A DNA stretch of 64,000 nucleotides from Erythrobacteraceae bacterium CFH 75059 (GCA_004331795.1 SJSR01000001.1:372001-436000), one strand, 5' to 3'; shown: positions 38,999 to 48,987, counted from the first letter of the stretch. The notes: generated by a model not told the origin, from the sequence alone. Numbers and translations are program-made.

Positions 38999-41770
38999 AT
39001 GAAGCTGGCTGCGGTATCCTTTCGCGCATTCGCTCTGGCGGGAGCGGGCATCGGCCTGATCGCGGCGCCTGCCGCGGCGCAGGACACCCGGACCGACACC
39101 GCGCAGCGGCAGCAGACCACGCCGGGCAGCACGACGCCCTCCCCTCTGGAGAGCGGCTCGGTGGATCAGGACAACACCAACGTCATCATCGTCACGGCGC
39201 AGGGTCGCGCCCAGGCGCTGGCTGACGTGCCGGTCGCCGTCTCGGCCATCACCGCCTCGACGCTGCAGAACTCGGGCACGACCGACATCCGCGAGCTGAA
39301 CCAGGTCGCGCCATCGCTGCTGGTCTCCTCCACCAGCAACGAGGCGAACGGGTCGGCCCGCATCCGCGGGATCGGCACGGTGGGTGACAATCCGGGTCTG
39401 GAAAGCTCGGTTGCGGTCTTCATCGACGGTGTCTACCGGTCCCGTTCGGGCAGCGCGCTGTCGGAACTCGGCCCGCTCGACCGGATCGAGATCCTGCGCG
39501 GGCCGCAGGGCACGCTGGGCGGACGCAACTCCTCGGCGGGTCTGATCAGCATCTACACCGCGCCGCCGACCTTCGACTTCAACGGCTACGGCGCCTTCAC
39601 CTACGGCAATTTTGACGCCATCCGCGTCGAGGCGGGCGTGAACGCCCCGTTCGGGGAAACGGTTGCCGCGCGCGTCGACGGCGTCTACTTCAAGCGCGAC
39701 GGGTTCTACACCGACCTCGTCAACAACACCGACATCAACAACCGTGACCGCATCTTCGTGCGGGGCCAGCTGCTGTTCGAACCGACGGACGACGTCCGGT
39801 TCCGGCTGATTGGCGACTATGCCAAGCGGAACGAGGCCTGCTGCGCGGCGACCTTCGTGCAGCCGGAATTCGCGCCGCTCGCGCGGGTGGCGCCGGGGCT
39901 GAACAGCTTCGTGCGGCCGGAAGGCGGCGCGCCGCTGACGAGCACGTCGAACCCGATCATCCCGGTGCTGCTGGCGCTGGGGCAGGACCGCCGGGCGCTG
40001 ACGCAGTCGACCTTCAACCGCAACCTGTACCTCACGCCGGGCCGCTCCTACGAGGGGGAGACCAAGGATTATGGCGTCTCGGGTGAACTGACCTGGAGCT
40101 TCGGCGGCGCCACGCTGACCTCCATCACCGGCTATCGCGAGTACGACAACTTCCAGGGATCGGACACCGACTACACGACGGTGGATCTGCTCTACCGCGC
40201 CCCCAACCGCTTCGGCGGCGCGCGGCAGTTCAAGACCTTCACACAGGAGCTGCGGCTGTCGGGTTCGCTGTTTGACGACCGGCTCGACTGGCTCGTGGGC
40301 GGCTATTACGCCAACGAACGCCTCCAGGTGCGCGACAACCTGCGCTTCGGGCGGCAGTACGGCACCTTCGCCTCTTGCCGGATCGCGCTCGCCATCAACC
40401 CCGCGCTCGTGAACCCGGCGGCGCCCAACTGCCTCGGCGCCAACGTCGCCGCGCTCACCGCCGCGAACGGGGGTGCCGGCGCCTTCGGACCGGCCACGCC
40501 GCTGATCATCGCCGGGATCAACAATCTGGCTCAGGTCAACGACCGCGGGTCCAATGGCGACATCTACAACCAGCGCTCGGAAAACTTCGCGCTGTTCACC
40601 CACAACATCTTCTCGATCACCGACACGGTCGATCTGACGCTCGGCCTGCGCTACACCAACGAGACGAAGACGCTCGACGCGCTGATCACCAACGACAACA
40701 CCTTCTGCCCCGCCAACCGGGCGCTGCTGGGATCGCTGCTGACCAACCCGGCGCTCGGCGCGCTGACGCAGGGGATCGTCGGCCTGACCTGTCAGGGCAA
40801 TTCCACCTCCGAGCTGAACAACCGGACGCTGGCCGACCGGCGGAGCGAGGACGAGTTCACCGGCACCGCCATCCTGTCGTGGAAACCGACGCCGGACCTG
40901 CTGACCTACGCATCCTATTCGCGCGGCTACAAGGCGGGCGGGTTCAACCTCGACCGCTCGGCGCTGGCCAACCCGCCCTTCTTCAATCCGGCGGCGATCA
41001 ATGTCGCGGCGCTCCAGTTCGACCAGGAAACGGTCAACGCCTACGAGATCGGCCTCAAATACGCGACGCGGCCGCTCAGCATCAGCCTGGCGGCGTTCCG
41101 GCAGGAATTCTCCAACTTCCAGCTGAACACCTTCAACGGCTCGGTGTTCGTGGTGCAGAACGTCAACGCCTGCGGCACCGCGCTGGGCGGCGCCGACCGG
41201 GACGCCAGCGCGACGACCGGCGCCTGTTCGCCGGACGACGTGCGCGCAGGGGTCATCGCCCAGGGCGTCGAGGCGGAGATCGCTCTCAACCCCGTGCGCG
41301 ATCTGGCGGTGTCGCTGGGCTTCACCTATTCGGACACGAAGTACCGCAACGACCTGATCGGCAACGCCACCGGCGCGCCGCTCGATCCGGCGCTCCGGCT
41401 GCTGCCGGGCGACAACCTGTCCAATGCGCCGGAGATCACCGCCACCTCGTCGATCACCTTCACGCCGGAAATCGTGCCCGGCGGCGCACGCGGGCTGTTC
41501 TTCCTCAACGCGCGCATGACCAGCGACTACAACACCGGTTCCGACCTGCTGTTCGGCAAGGAGCAGGACGGCTTCGTCGTGGTGAACGGCCGCGTCGGCA
41601 TCACCAACATCGCCGGCCGCTTCGCGATCGAGGGCTGGGTGCAGAATCTGTTCAACACGGACTACACTCAGGTCGCGTTCAACACGCCGTTCGTGGCGCC
41701 GCAGCAGACGTTCTCCGCCTTCCTCGCCGAACCGCGGACTTACGGCATCACCGTGCGCGCCGAGTTCTGA
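38999..41770 (+). CDS. TonB-dependent outer-membrane receptor
   Basis: A 923-aa receptor. It has a signal peptide (LIAAPAAAQ cleavage), a Gln/Thr-rich spacer and a TonB-box region around residue 60 (NVIIVTAQGRAQALADVPVA). The plug follows with LQNSGTTDIRELNQVAPSL, RIRGIGTVGDNPGLESSVAV and RIEILRGPQGTLGGRNSSAGLI. A long beta-barrel then ends in the terminal aromatic of YGITVRAEF. GGGGAAGAA precedes the ATG. The family imports siderophores, vitamins or glycans, or pollutants in sphingomonads. No transport or catabolic genes are adjacent, so no ligand can be named. A hairpin follows the stop. Confidence 0.95.
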   Translation: MKLAAVSFRAFALAGAGIGLIAAPAAAQDTRTDTAQRQQTTPGSTTPSPLESGSVDQDNTNVIIVTAQGRAQALADVPVAVSAITASTLQNSGTTDIRELNQVAPSLLVSSTSNEANGSARIRGIGTVGDNPGLESSVAVFIDGVYRSRSGSALSELGPLDRIEILRGPQGTLGGRNSSAGLISIYTAPPTFDFNGYGAFTYGNFDAIRVEAGVNAPFGETVAARVDGVYFKRDGFYTDLVNNTDINNRDRIFVRGQLLFEPTDDVRFRLIGDYAKRNEACCAATFVQPEFAPLARVAPGLNSFVRPEGGAPLTSTSNPIIPVLLALGQDRRALTQSTFNRNLYLTPGRSYEGETKDYGVSGELTWSFGGATLTSITGYREYDNFQGSDTDYTTVDLLYRAPNRFGGARQFKTFTQELRLSGSLFDDRLDWLVGGYYANERLQVRDNLRFGRQYGTFASCRIALAINPALVNPAAPNCLGANVAALTAANGGAGAFGPATPLIIAGINNLAQVNDRGSNGDIYNQRSENFALFTHNIFSITDTVDLTLGLRYTNETKTLDALITNDNTFCPANRALLGSLLTNPALGALTQGIVGLTCQGNSTSELNNRTLADRRSEDEFTGTAILSWKPTPDLLTYASYSRGYKAGGFNLDRSALANPPFFNPAAINVAALQFDQETVNAYEIGLKYATRPLSISLAAFRQEFSNFQLNTFNGSVFVVQNVNACGTALGGADRDASATTGACSPDDVRAGVIAQGVEAEIALNPVRDLAVSLGFTYSDTKYRNDLIGNATGAPLDPALRLLPGDNLSNAPEITATSSITFTPEIVPGGARGLFFLNARMTSDYNTGSDLLFGKEQDGFVVVNGRVGITNIAGRFAIEGWVQNLFNTDYTQVAFNTPFVAPQQTFSAFLAEPRTYGITVRAEF

Positions 41771-41787
41771 GACGCCGAGCAGTCAGG

Positions 41788-41818
41788 CTGCGGTCCGGAC
41801 GTTGCGCCCGGACCGCGG
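41788..41818. terminator. Shared terminator hairpin between receptor and HAD genes
   Basis: GCGGTCCGG (41790-41798) pairs with CCGGACCGC (41808-41816), extendable by one wobble and one GC pair, around a nine-base loop. It lies between the stop codons of two convergent genes (41770 and 41820). No clear U-tract. Confidence 0.55.
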
Positions 41819-41819
41819 C

Positions 41820-42500
41820 TCAGCTCTGTGCCGGGCGCAGCTGCGCCGCCACCGCGTGAAGGTCGGGCGCAATGAGGGTGCACAGGGCGCGGATGTCGGC
41901 CGCGGGTTCCAGCAGGTCCGGGACCATCACGGTCACCGCTCCCGCCGCAGCGGCCGATCGGACCCCGTTGTGCGAATCTTCCAGGGCCAGGCACTGCTGC
42001 GGCTGTGCCCCCAGACGGGCGGCGGCCTCGAGGTAGGGTGCCGGATGCGGCTTGCCTGAGGCGGTGTCGCCATGCGCCACGACCGCCGCGAACCGGCCGG
42101 CGAGGCCGAACGCGGCGAGGTTGCGCTCCACACAGCGGTGGGCGGACGAGGTGACGAGGCCGCACGCCAGCCCCAGGCGCGCGGCGGAATCGAGCAGCTC
42201 GGTGGCGCCGGCCTTCAGCCGCAGGCCTGTCTCGACAAGGCCATCCATGTGCACATGGCACCGGTCGTGGAAGGCTTCCGGATCGACCGCGGAGCCGAAC
42301 TCGTCGCGAATGAGCTGCCAGTTCGTCTCGCGCGGGTTGCCGAGCAGGCGGACATAGAAGTCGCGGGTGACGCGCAGCCCCCGTTCCTTGCCCGCGGCCT
42401 CCATGGCGCGGAAGAACAGGCGTTCGGTGTCGAACAGCAGCCCGTCCATGTCGAACAGCACCGCCGCGACGGTGCGGCCGGCAAACCGCGCCTCAGCCAT
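41820..42500 (-). CDS. HAD superfamily phosphatase (beta-phosphoglucomutase/Gph-like)
   Basis: A 226-aa hydrolase with all four HAD motifs: nucleophile DMDG in VLFDMDGLLFDTE, the Ser/Thr motif in GLVTSSAHR, lysine in ASGKPHPAPYLEAA and the acidic ALEDSHNGVRSA. The helical cap between motifs I and II marks subfamily IA, as in phosphoglycolate or sugar phosphatases. ATG 42500 lies 8 bases inside the upstream yggS gene (ATGGCTGA overlap), so the pair is co-translated. Substrate not determined. Confidence 0.88.
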   Translation of the reverse strand: MAEARFAGRTVAAVLFDMDGLLFDTERLFFRAMEAAGKERGLRVTRDFYVRLLGNPRETNWQLIRDEFGSAVDPEAFHDRCHVHMDGLVETGLRLKAGATELLDSAARLGLACGLVTSSAHRCVERNLAAFGLAGRFAAVVAHGDTASGKPHPAPYLEAAARLGAQPQQCLALEDSHNGVRSAAAAGAVTVMVPDLLEPAADIRALCTLIAPDLHAVAAQLRPAQS

Positions 42501-43158
42501 CCCGCTCGCCGAACAGCGCGGTGCCCACACGGACATGCGTCGCCCCGAGCAGGATCGCGGTGTCGAAGTCGCCACTCATCCCCATCGACCGCCCCGGCAG
42601 GCCGATGTCGGCAGCCAGCTTGTCCAGCAGGGCGAAAAAGGGCGCCGGCTCGACGCCGAGGGGCGGCAGGCACATCAACCCGGCGAGCGGAAGGTCAGCG
42701 CGGCGGGACTCCTCCACAAGAGCAGGCAGCGCCGCCAGCGGGCAGCCGCCCTTCTGCGCCTCCCCGGCGATGTTCACCTGCACGAAGCACGGCACCCGGC
42801 GGCCCGTGCGGTCGGAGGCGCGTGCGAGGGCGGCAACGAGGCTCGGCCGGTCGAGCGAATGGATGGTGTCGAACAGACGCACGGCGTCCTCGGCCTTGTT
42901 CGACTGAAGCTGGCCGACGAGGTGGAGCCGCACATCGGGACACTCGTCCCGCAGAGCCGGCCACTTGGCGGCTGCCTCGCTCACCCGGTTCTCGCCGAAA
43001 TCGCGCTGCCCCGCCCGCAGCAGCGGCCGGATGGCGTCGGCAGGCCGGGTCTTGCTGACCGCGATCAGCGTCACCTCCGCCGGGTCGCGCGAGGCGATGC
43101 GGCAGGCGCGGGCGATCCGGTCCTGTATGGTGGCGAGCGCCTGGCTTGGGTCGGGCAT
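42493..43158 (-). CDS. yggS: YggS/PROSC family PLP homeostasis protein
   Basis: A 221-aa PLP-binding single-domain TIM-barrel protein that controls vitamin B6 and amino-acid pools rather than catalysing a known reaction. PLP lysine in AVSKTRP (around K35). Further marks are FGENRVSEAAAKW, LHLVGQLQSNKA, SLDR, QVNIAGEAQKGG, LMCLPP and MGMSGDFDTAILLGATHVRVG. ATG 43158 is used; a GTG one codon upstream is possible. In many bacteria yggS lies in the division or pilus regions; here it pairs with a HAD phosphatase. Confidence 0.93.
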   Translation of the reverse strand: MPDPSQALATIQDRIARACRIASRDPAEVTLIAVSKTRPADAIRPLLRAGQRDFGENRVSEAAAKWPALRDECPDVRLHLVGQLQSNKAEDAVRLFDTIHSLDRPSLVAALARASDRTGRRVPCFVQVNIAGEAQKGGCPLAALPALVEESRRADLPLAGLMCLPPLGVEPAPFFALLDKLAADIGLPGRSMGMSGDFDTAILLGATHVRVGTALFGERDG

Positions 43159-43180
43159 CACGCGCCGCTATAGCGTTGCC

Positions 43181-43738
43181 GTGCCTGACGACCAGCCCCT
43201 TCCCCGTGTCTGGCTGCTGACCGATGCGCGGAACGACGCGGTGCTGGACCAGGCGATCAGCGCCCTGCCGCCCGGCAGCGGAGTGGTTTTCCGCCATTAC
43301 CACCTCTCCGGCCACGAACGGCAGGACCGCTTCGCCGGGATCGCCGCAGCCGCACGCGCGGCGGGTCATCGCGTGGTCCTGTCCGCCTCCGCCGACGAGG
43401 CAGCGGCATGGGGTGCGGATGGCGCCTACGGCCCGCTGGAGAGACTGGCGCCGTCCGCCGGCCTGCTTCGGCTTGCCGCCGCCCACGACAGGCGCGAGTT
43501 GCTCGCGGCGGCCGCGGCCCGTGTCGACGGGATCTTCCTTTCGCCCGTGTTCCCCACCCGGTCGCACCCCGGTGCTCCTGCGCTCGGGCCGGACGGCTTC
43601 AAGGAGCTGGCGTCGCTCACCCGGGTGCCGGTGATCGCGCTTGGCGGCATGACGGCCGCGAGGGCGCGGGCGATGGGCTGGCCGCGCTGGGGCGCCATTG
43701 ACGGGCTTGCCGCGAAGGTGCGGTCGCGAAGCGGTTGA
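43181..43738 (+). CDS. Thiamine phosphate synthase/TenI-like protein
   Basis: A 185-aa TIM-barrel protein shorter than ThiE (about 210). Visible: PRVWLLTDARNDAVLDQAI, SGVVFRHYHLSG, HRVVLSASADEAAAWGADG, the phosphate-binding GIFLSPVFPTRSHPGAPALGP and VIALGGMTAARARAMG. These match the ThiE/TenI superfamily, but the pyrophosphate-binding signature of true ThiE is not clear, so it may be a TenI-type paralogue. Start GTG 43181, only 22 bases from the divergent yggS start. The next gene, ftsK, is on the same strand. Confidence 0.8.
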   Translation: MPDDQPLPRVWLLTDARNDAVLDQAISALPPGSGVVFRHYHLSGHERQDRFAGIAAAARAAGHRVVLSASADEAAAWGADGAYGPLERLAPSAGLLRLAAAHDRRELLAAAAARVDGIFLSPVFPTRSHPGAPALGPDGFKELASLTRVPVIALGGMTAARARAMGWPRWGAIDGLAAKVRSRSG

Positions 43739-43803
43739 CGCGGCGGCGCGGCCCGCCGCATGATGCGGGCCGGATCCCACAGAGCGGGCAGGGGCAGCAT
43801 CAC

Positions 43804-46158
43804 ATGGCATCGCGGGCGCAGACACGGGTCGCACCTGGCTGGCGCGTCGCGGTCCGCAGCTCGGCCGCCCGCGCGGGGCGGATCCTGGGCGCGGCGGTCC
43901 TGCTGCTGCTCGGCGCATCCCTGCTGCTGGCGCTGCTCACCTACACGCAGACCGATCCCAGCCCCTCCACCGCCGCCAGCGGCACGGACATCGGCAACTG
44001 GCTGGGCCGGCCCGGGGCGTGGTGGGCGGACCGGTTGTATCTCATTCTGGGCTGGACGGCGCTCGTCGTGCCGCTGATCCTGTTTCAGGGCGCGGCGGCG
44101 CTCTGGCACGAGCGGGACCGCGAGCGCGGCTCGTGGCGGCAGCAGATCGCCCGCGCGGCGCTGCTGCTGCTCGCGGGCGCCGTGTGCCTTGGCACGGCGC
44201 TGACGCTGCTGCTGGGCAGCGGCGTGCAGGGACTGCCGGCAGGAGCGGGAGGTCTTGGCGGACTGCTCGGTGCGCAGGTGGTGCAGGCTCTCGCCGCCAC
44301 AGCCGGCCCGGCGTCGGGAGGCTGGCTGACGGTGCTGATCGCGCTGGCGGCGCTGGCGGGGGGTGGCGCCGTGCTGGCGCGGCTGATGGGGGTTGGCAGG
44401 GAGCATGCGGTGCGTCTCGCGCGGGCCTTGCCGCTGCCGCCGGGCCGTGCCGCGCCGGGCGAGGCGGCGGCCGCCGCGGACAGCGCCGCCGTCCCCGCAG
44501 CGGATCCGGCGCCGCCCGTTCCGGAAGGCGACACGCCTGCACCGGCGCCGGCCGAAGCGGCGCCGCGCCGCACGCCGACGATTGCCGACCCGCATGCCGC
44601 CGTGCGTCCAGCCCCGCCCCGGCCCCAGCAGGGCGACATGTTCACCGACTTCGCCCTGCCGCCGCTCGACCTGCTCGCCGCGCCCACGGACGAGAAGGTG
44701 CAGCCGCTCGACAAGCTGGCGCTCGAACGCAACGCCCGTCTGCTCGAGACGGTGCTGGACGACTTCAACGTCAAGGGCGAAATCACCGCGGTCCGCACGG
44801 GGCCGGTGGTGACCATGTACGAGCTGGAACCGGCGCCCGGCATCAAGGCGAGCCGGGTTGTCGGCCTGGCCGAGGACATCGCCCGCAACATGAGCGCCAT
44901 TTCCGCGCGCGTGTCGACCATTCCGGGCAAGACGGTGATGGGCATCGAACTGCCCAATGCGCAGCGGCAGACGATCTCCTACCGCGAGCTGGTCGCTTCC
45001 GCGAGCTTTGCCGAGGCCAAGGGTGCCCTGCCGATCATCCTCGGCAAGGACATCGCCGGCGAGCCGATCGTCGCAGATCTCGCCGCCATGCCGCACCTGC
45101 TGGTGGCCGGCACGACCGGATCGGGCAAGTCGGTGGGGCTGAACGCGATCCTGCTGTCGCTCCTTTACCGCTTCTCCCCCGCCGAATGCCGGCTGATCCT
45201 CGTCGATCCCAAAGTGCTCGAGCTCAAGGTGTATGACGACATCCCGCACCTCCTGTCGCCGGTGGTGACAGAGCCGGCAAAATCCGTTCGGGCGCTCAAA
45301 TGGGCGGTCGAGGAGATGGAGCGGCGCTACCGCATGATGTCCTCCGTCAACTCGCGCAACATCGGCGGCTTCAACGAAAAGGTGCGGGCTGCCGCGGCGC
45401 GGGGCAAGCCGCTGGGGCGGCGGGTGCAGACCGGCTTCGACCCGGAAACGGGCGAGGAGCTGTTCGAGGAAGAGCAGCTCGACTACCAGCCGCTGCCCCT
45501 CATCGTCCTGATCGTCGACGAGCTTGCCGATCTCATGGTGACGGTCGGCAAGGAGATCGAGGTGCTGATCCAGCGCCTGTCGCAGAAGTCGCGCGCGGCT
45601 GGCATCCACCTCATCATGGCGACGCAGCGCCCCTCCGTCGACGTCATCACCGGCGTCATCAAGGCCAACCTCCCGACCCGCATCTCCTTCAAGGTGACCA
45701 GCCGCATCGACAGCCGCACGATCCTGGGCGAGCAGGGCGCGGAACAGCTGCTGGGCAAGGGCGACATGCTCTACAAGCCCAACACCGGGGCGACGCTGCG
45801 CGTCCACGGCCCGTTCGTCAGCGACGAGGAGGTGGAGCGGGTCGCCGACCACTGGCGCGCGCAGGGCAAGCCGGCCTATGTCGACGCCGTCACCGAGGAG
45901 CCCGAGGACGGCGGCTTCGCCTTCGGCGACGATGTCACCGCGTCGGACGATCCCGAGGAGCGCAAGTACCGGCAGGCCTGCCAGATCGTGTTCGAGGCGC
46001 AGAAAGCTTCCGGCTCCTGGCTGCAGCGCCAGATGGGCGTCGGATACAACACGGCGGCCAAGTGGATCGAGCGGATGGAGAGCGAAGGGCTGGTGAGCGC
46101 GGCCGACCATGTCGGGCGGCGCGAGGTGTTCCGCGACCGCGACGGCAATGCTCTGTGA
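43804..46158 (+). CDS. ftsK: FtsK/SpoIIIE DNA translocase
   Basis: Septal DNA pump that clears chromosomes and activates dif recombination. A 784-aa protein: membrane domain of four segments in residues 1-185, a short Pro/Ala linker (about 220-290), then the motor with Walker A GTTGSGKS at 436-443. LILVDPKVLELKVYDDIPHL and the Walker B LIVLIVDELADLM follow, with QRLSQKSRAAGIHLIMATQRP. The C-terminal winged-helix gamma domain (QMGVGYNTAAKWIERMESEG) reads KOPS sequences. ATG 43804 is chosen over an upstream in-frame ATG at 43735, which would overlap the previous gene. The linker is much shorter than in E. coli FtsK. Confidence 0.95.
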   Translation: MASRAQTRVAPGWRVAVRSSAARAGRILGAAVLLLLGASLLLALLTYTQTDPSPSTAASGTDIGNWLGRPGAWWADRLYLILGWTALVVPLILFQGAAALWHERDRERGSWRQQIARAALLLLAGAVCLGTALTLLLGSGVQGLPAGAGGLGGLLGAQVVQALAATAGPASGGWLTVLIALAALAGGGAVLARLMGVGREHAVRLARALPLPPGRAAPGEAAAAADSAAVPAADPAPPVPEGDTPAPAPAEAAPRRTPTIADPHAAVRPAPPRPQQGDMFTDFALPPLDLLAAPTDEKVQPLDKLALERNARLLETVLDDFNVKGEITAVRTGPVVTMYELEPAPGIKASRVVGLAEDIARNMSAISARVSTIPGKTVMGIELPNAQRQTISYRELVASASFAEAKGALPIILGKDIAGEPIVADLAAMPHLLVAGTTGSGKSVGLNAILLSLLYRFSPAECRLILVDPKVLELKVYDDIPHLLSPVVTEPAKSVRALKWAVEEMERRYRMMSSVNSRNIGGFNEKVRAAAARGKPLGRRVQTGFDPETGEELFEEEQLDYQPLPLIVLIVDELADLMVTVGKEIEVLIQRLSQKSRAAGIHLIMATQRPSVDVITGVIKANLPTRISFKVTSRIDSRTILGEQGAEQLLGKGDMLYKPNTGATLRVHGPFVSDEEVERVADHWRAQGKPAYVDAVTEEPEDGGFAFGDDVTASDDPEERKYRQACQIVFEAQKASGSWLQRQMGVGYNTAAKWIERMESEGLVSAADHVGRREVFRDRDGNAL

Positions 46159-46179
46159 CGCGGTGAGGCACGCAGGATC

Positions 46180-47742
46180 ATGAACATCGCCGGCGCGGCG
46201 AGCGCCTCCGCCACCCCGGAGCGGGCGGAGCAGCGGCGCGCGCGCCACCCGCGCCGGTGGCAGTTCGGCCCGGTCGGACGCGCGCTGGCCAGACTTCGGC
46301 GGCACTGGCGCGACCACGGGCTCAAGGATCTCGATCATTCGGGCGTGGTTCTGAAGATCAAGGGCGAGGCGGCGCTGACGTGGCGGTATGCTTTCATGAC
46401 CGCCATGTCGGCCGGCATCGCCATTCTCGGAATGCTGCTGTCCTCGCCCGCCGTGGTGATCGGCGCCATGCTGCTGTCCCCGCTGATGGGACCGATGCTC
46501 GGCGCGGGCTTTGCCCTTGCCATCGGCAACCAGCCGTGGCTGCGGCGCAGTGTCACGGCCCTCGTGGCGGGGATGCTGGTCGCCATCGCCTTTTCCGCCC
46601 TGCTCGTGTTCGCCTCGCCGCTGCAGACGGTGACGAGCGAGATCGCCGCCCGCACCCGGCCGAACCTGTTCGACCTGCTCGTCGCCCTGTTTTCCGCCCT
46701 CGCCGGCAGCTACGCGATGATCCGCGGGCGCGAGGGCGCCATCGTCGGCGTGGCGATTGCCGTGGCGGTGATGCCTCCGCTCGGCGCGGTCGGCTTCGGG
46801 CTCGCAACGATGAACTGGACGGTGTTCAGCGGCGCGCTGCTGCTGTTCTTCACCAACGCGATGACCATCACCCTGACGGCCGCGATCATGGCCCGCATCT
46901 ACGGCTTCGGCTCGCACCTGTCGGGACGGTCGAGCACCCTTCAGAACATTTTCATCGCCCTCGCCTTTCTCGCGCTCGCTGTGCCGCTGGGGCTGACCCT
47001 CAGACAGATCGCCTTCGAGGCCAACAGCCAGCGGATCATCCAGAACGCCATCGCCGACCAGTTCGACAGCCCCGCCCGGATCAACGCGCTGGAGGTGGAG
47101 TGGGACAGCCAGCCGCTGACCGTGCGGGCGGTCGTGCTGACACCTGAATACCGCGCCCGTGTGGAGCAGGCGGTGCGGGCGCGGCTCGAACAGCTGTTCG
47201 ACCGCCCCGTTCGCGTCTCGATCGAGCAGCTGCGCGTCGGCACCGGCAGCACAGCCGTCGAACCCGCCGCGCCCGGGGCCGCGAACCGCGCTGCCGCGGC
47301 CGAGCGCGAGGTGGCCCGGCTGACGGAGCAGATCGCCCTCATCGCCGGCGCGCCGCGCGCGGAGGTCATGCTCGATCGCGTCGGCCAGCGTGCCTTCGTT
47401 CCCGGACGGGCGCTGGCCGGTGTCGACCTCAGGGGGTGGCGGCAGCTCGAGCGCCGGGCGCAGGACGCCTGGCCCGACTGGGAGATCACCGTCCGCCCGC
47501 CGCCCGCCCAGCTGCCGGCGCTGTCCGGCGCCGACGGAGGAGACGCCGACACGAATGCCGAGGCGCTGGCGGTGATCGCGTGGGGCGCCCGGCGCACCGG
47601 GCTGGCGGTGGTGCTCACCGGGCGGGGAGCGGCCCTCGCCGCGGCGGCGGAGCGCCTGCGGGACGAGGGCGTGGCGGTCTCCGAACGGACCGGCAGCGAG
47701 GCGGACCGGATCGTGGCCGAGTGGGAGGTGCCCGAAGGCTGA
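46180..47742 (+). CDS. DUF389 membrane protein with extended soluble tail
   Basis: A 520-aa protein. The DUF389 core (residues about 65-290) has six hydrophobic segments with AILGMLLSSPAVVIGAMLLSPLMGPMLGAGFAL, SYAMIRGREGAIVGVAIAVAVMPPLGAVGFGL and FFTNAMTITLTAAIMARIYGFG. The C-terminal 220 residues are soluble: an EANSQRIIQNAIADQF helix, a segment with repeated Arg/Glu helices, and RAEVMLDRVGQRAFVPGR. The family is proposed to be transporter-like but has no established function. Separate from ftsK by 21 bases and probably co-transcribed. Confidence 0.85.
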   Translation: MNIAGAASASATPERAEQRRARHPRRWQFGPVGRALARLRRHWRDHGLKDLDHSGVVLKIKGEAALTWRYAFMTAMSAGIAILGMLLSSPAVVIGAMLLSPLMGPMLGAGFALAIGNQPWLRRSVTALVAGMLVAIAFSALLVFASPLQTVTSEIAARTRPNLFDLLVALFSALAGSYAMIRGREGAIVGVAIAVAVMPPLGAVGFGLATMNWTVFSGALLLFFTNAMTITLTAAIMARIYGFGSHLSGRSSTLQNIFIALAFLALAVPLGLTLRQIAFEANSQRIIQNAIADQFDSPARINALEVEWDSQPLTVRAVVLTPEYRARVEQAVRARLEQLFDRPVRVSIEQLRVGTGSTAVEPAAPGAANRAAAAEREVARLTEQIALIAGAPRAEVMLDRVGQRAFVPGRALAGVDLRGWRQLERRAQDAWPDWEITVRPPPAQLPALSGADGGDADTNAEALAVIAWGARRTGLAVVLTGRGAALAAAAERLRDEGVAVSERTGSEADRIVAEWEVPEG

Positions 47743-47822
47743 GCCGGAGCACGAGGCCGCTTGCTCCACGACTGGGCGCGCTGTAGGGCGCCTGCCAGTC
47801 GTCAAAGGATTGCTCCTTCGCC

Positions 47823-48938
47823 ATGCGCATCGGTTGCCCCAGGGAAATCAAGAACCACGAGTACCGGGTCGGCCTGACCCCGGAGAGCGTGCACGAACTG
47901 GCCGATCGCGGGCACGAAGTGTGGGTGGAGACCGGCGCGGGGCTGGGCATCGGGGCCAGCGACGCCGCCTACCGTGACGCCGGCGCGCGCGTGGTGGACG
48001 GGCCGGAGCCGATCTTCGCCGAGTGCGAGATGGTGGTGAAGGTCAAGGAGCCGCAGCCCGAGGAGCGGGCGCGCCTGCGTCGCGGGCAGGTGCTCTACAC
48101 CTACCTCCATCTTGCTCCCGACCCGGAGCAGACGGACGATCTCATCCGCTCGGGCGTCACCGCCATCGCCTACGAAACCGTGACCGGACCGAACCGGACC
48201 CTGCCGCTGCTCAAGCCGATGAGCCAGGTGGCCGGCCGGATGAGCGTTCAGGCGGGTGCCACCGCACTGGAAAAGGCGCAGGGCGGGCGCGGCGTGCTGC
48301 TGGGCGGGGTGCCCGGTGTTCTTCCCGGCAAGGTGTGCGTCATCGGCGGCGGGGTGGTGGGCTTCAACGCGGCGCAGATGGCCGTGGGCCTCGGCGCGGA
48401 TGTCACCATTCTCGACCGCGATCCCGAAGTGCTGGAGCGGCTTGGCATCCATTTCGAGAGCCGGGCCAAGACACGCTTCTCGTCCAAGGCGAATCTCGAG
48501 GACGAGGTGGTGCAGGCCGATCTCGTGATCGGCGCGGTGCTGATCCCCGGCGCCGCGGCGCCCAAGCTCATCACCCGCGACATGCTGGGCCGGATGAAGC
48601 AGGGCGCGGTGCTGGTCGATGTGGCCATCGATCAGGGTGGCTGCTTCGAGACAAGCCGCCCCACGACTCACGCCGAGCCGACCTATGTCGTGGACGGGGT
48701 GGTGCATTACTGCGTCGCCAACATGCCGGGCGCCGTGGCGCGCACGAGCACCTACGCCCTCAACAACGTCACCTTGCCCCATGCGCTGCGGATCGCGGAG
48801 CTTGGATGGAAGCGGGCGCTTGCCGAGAACCCGCATCTCGCCGCGGGCCTCAACGTGCATGACGGGCACGTGACCTACGAGGCGGTGGCGCAGGAACTCG
48901 GCCACGCCTACCGCCCCGTGGACGAGGTGCTTGGCTGA
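47823..48938 (+). CDS. ald: Alanine dehydrogenase
   Basis: NAD-dependent oxidative deamination of L-alanine to pyruvate and ammonia, or the reverse. A 371-aa protein with [20 protein letters not shown] at the N-terminus. Further marks are the substrate-binding lysine in VVKVKEPQP and histidine in YTYLHLAPD, the Rossmann motif [15 protein letters not shown], and [18 protein letters not shown] with [12 protein letters not shown]. The length and these segments separate it from pyridine nucleotide transhydrogenase alpha. A hairpin follows its stop codon. Confidence 0.96.
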   Translation: MRIGCPREIKNHEYRVGLTPESVHELADRGHEVWVETGAGLGIGASDAAYRDAGARVVDGPEPIFAECEMVVKVKEPQPEERARLRRGQVLYTYLHLAPDPEQTDDLIRSGVTAIAYETVTGPNRTLPLLKPMSQVAGRMSVQAGATALEKAQGGRGVLLGGVPGVLPGKVCVIGGGVVGFNAAQMAVGLGADVTILDRDPEVLERLGIHFESRAKTRFSSKANLEDEVVQADLVIGAVLIPGAAAPKLITRDMLGRMKQGAVLVDVAIDQGGCFETSRPTTHAEPTYVVDGVVHYCVANMPGAVARTSTYALNNVTLPHALRIAELGWKRALAENPHLAAGLNVHDGHVTYEAVAQELGHAYRPVDEVLG

Positions 48939-48949
48939 GGAACCGGACG

Positions 48950-48987
48950 CAGGCGGCACCGTCGCCGCCTGGCATGCCGGTTGTTTT
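48950..48987 (+). terminator. Terminator hairpin after ald
   Basis: CAGGCGGC (48950-48957) pairs with GCCGCCTG (48964-48971) around a six-base loop, 12 bases past the ald stop. A T-rich tract (TTGTTTT, 48981-48987) follows ten bases further on. This is closer to a classical intrinsic terminator than the other hairpins here. Confidence 0.5.

Noticed and set aside
43426-47805. A 1459-codon open frame on the minus strand opposite ftsK and the DUF389 gene
   Set aside because: Gln/Arg/His/Ala-rich with no domain; it mirrors the codon use of the real genes on the other strand, a usual result of high GC.
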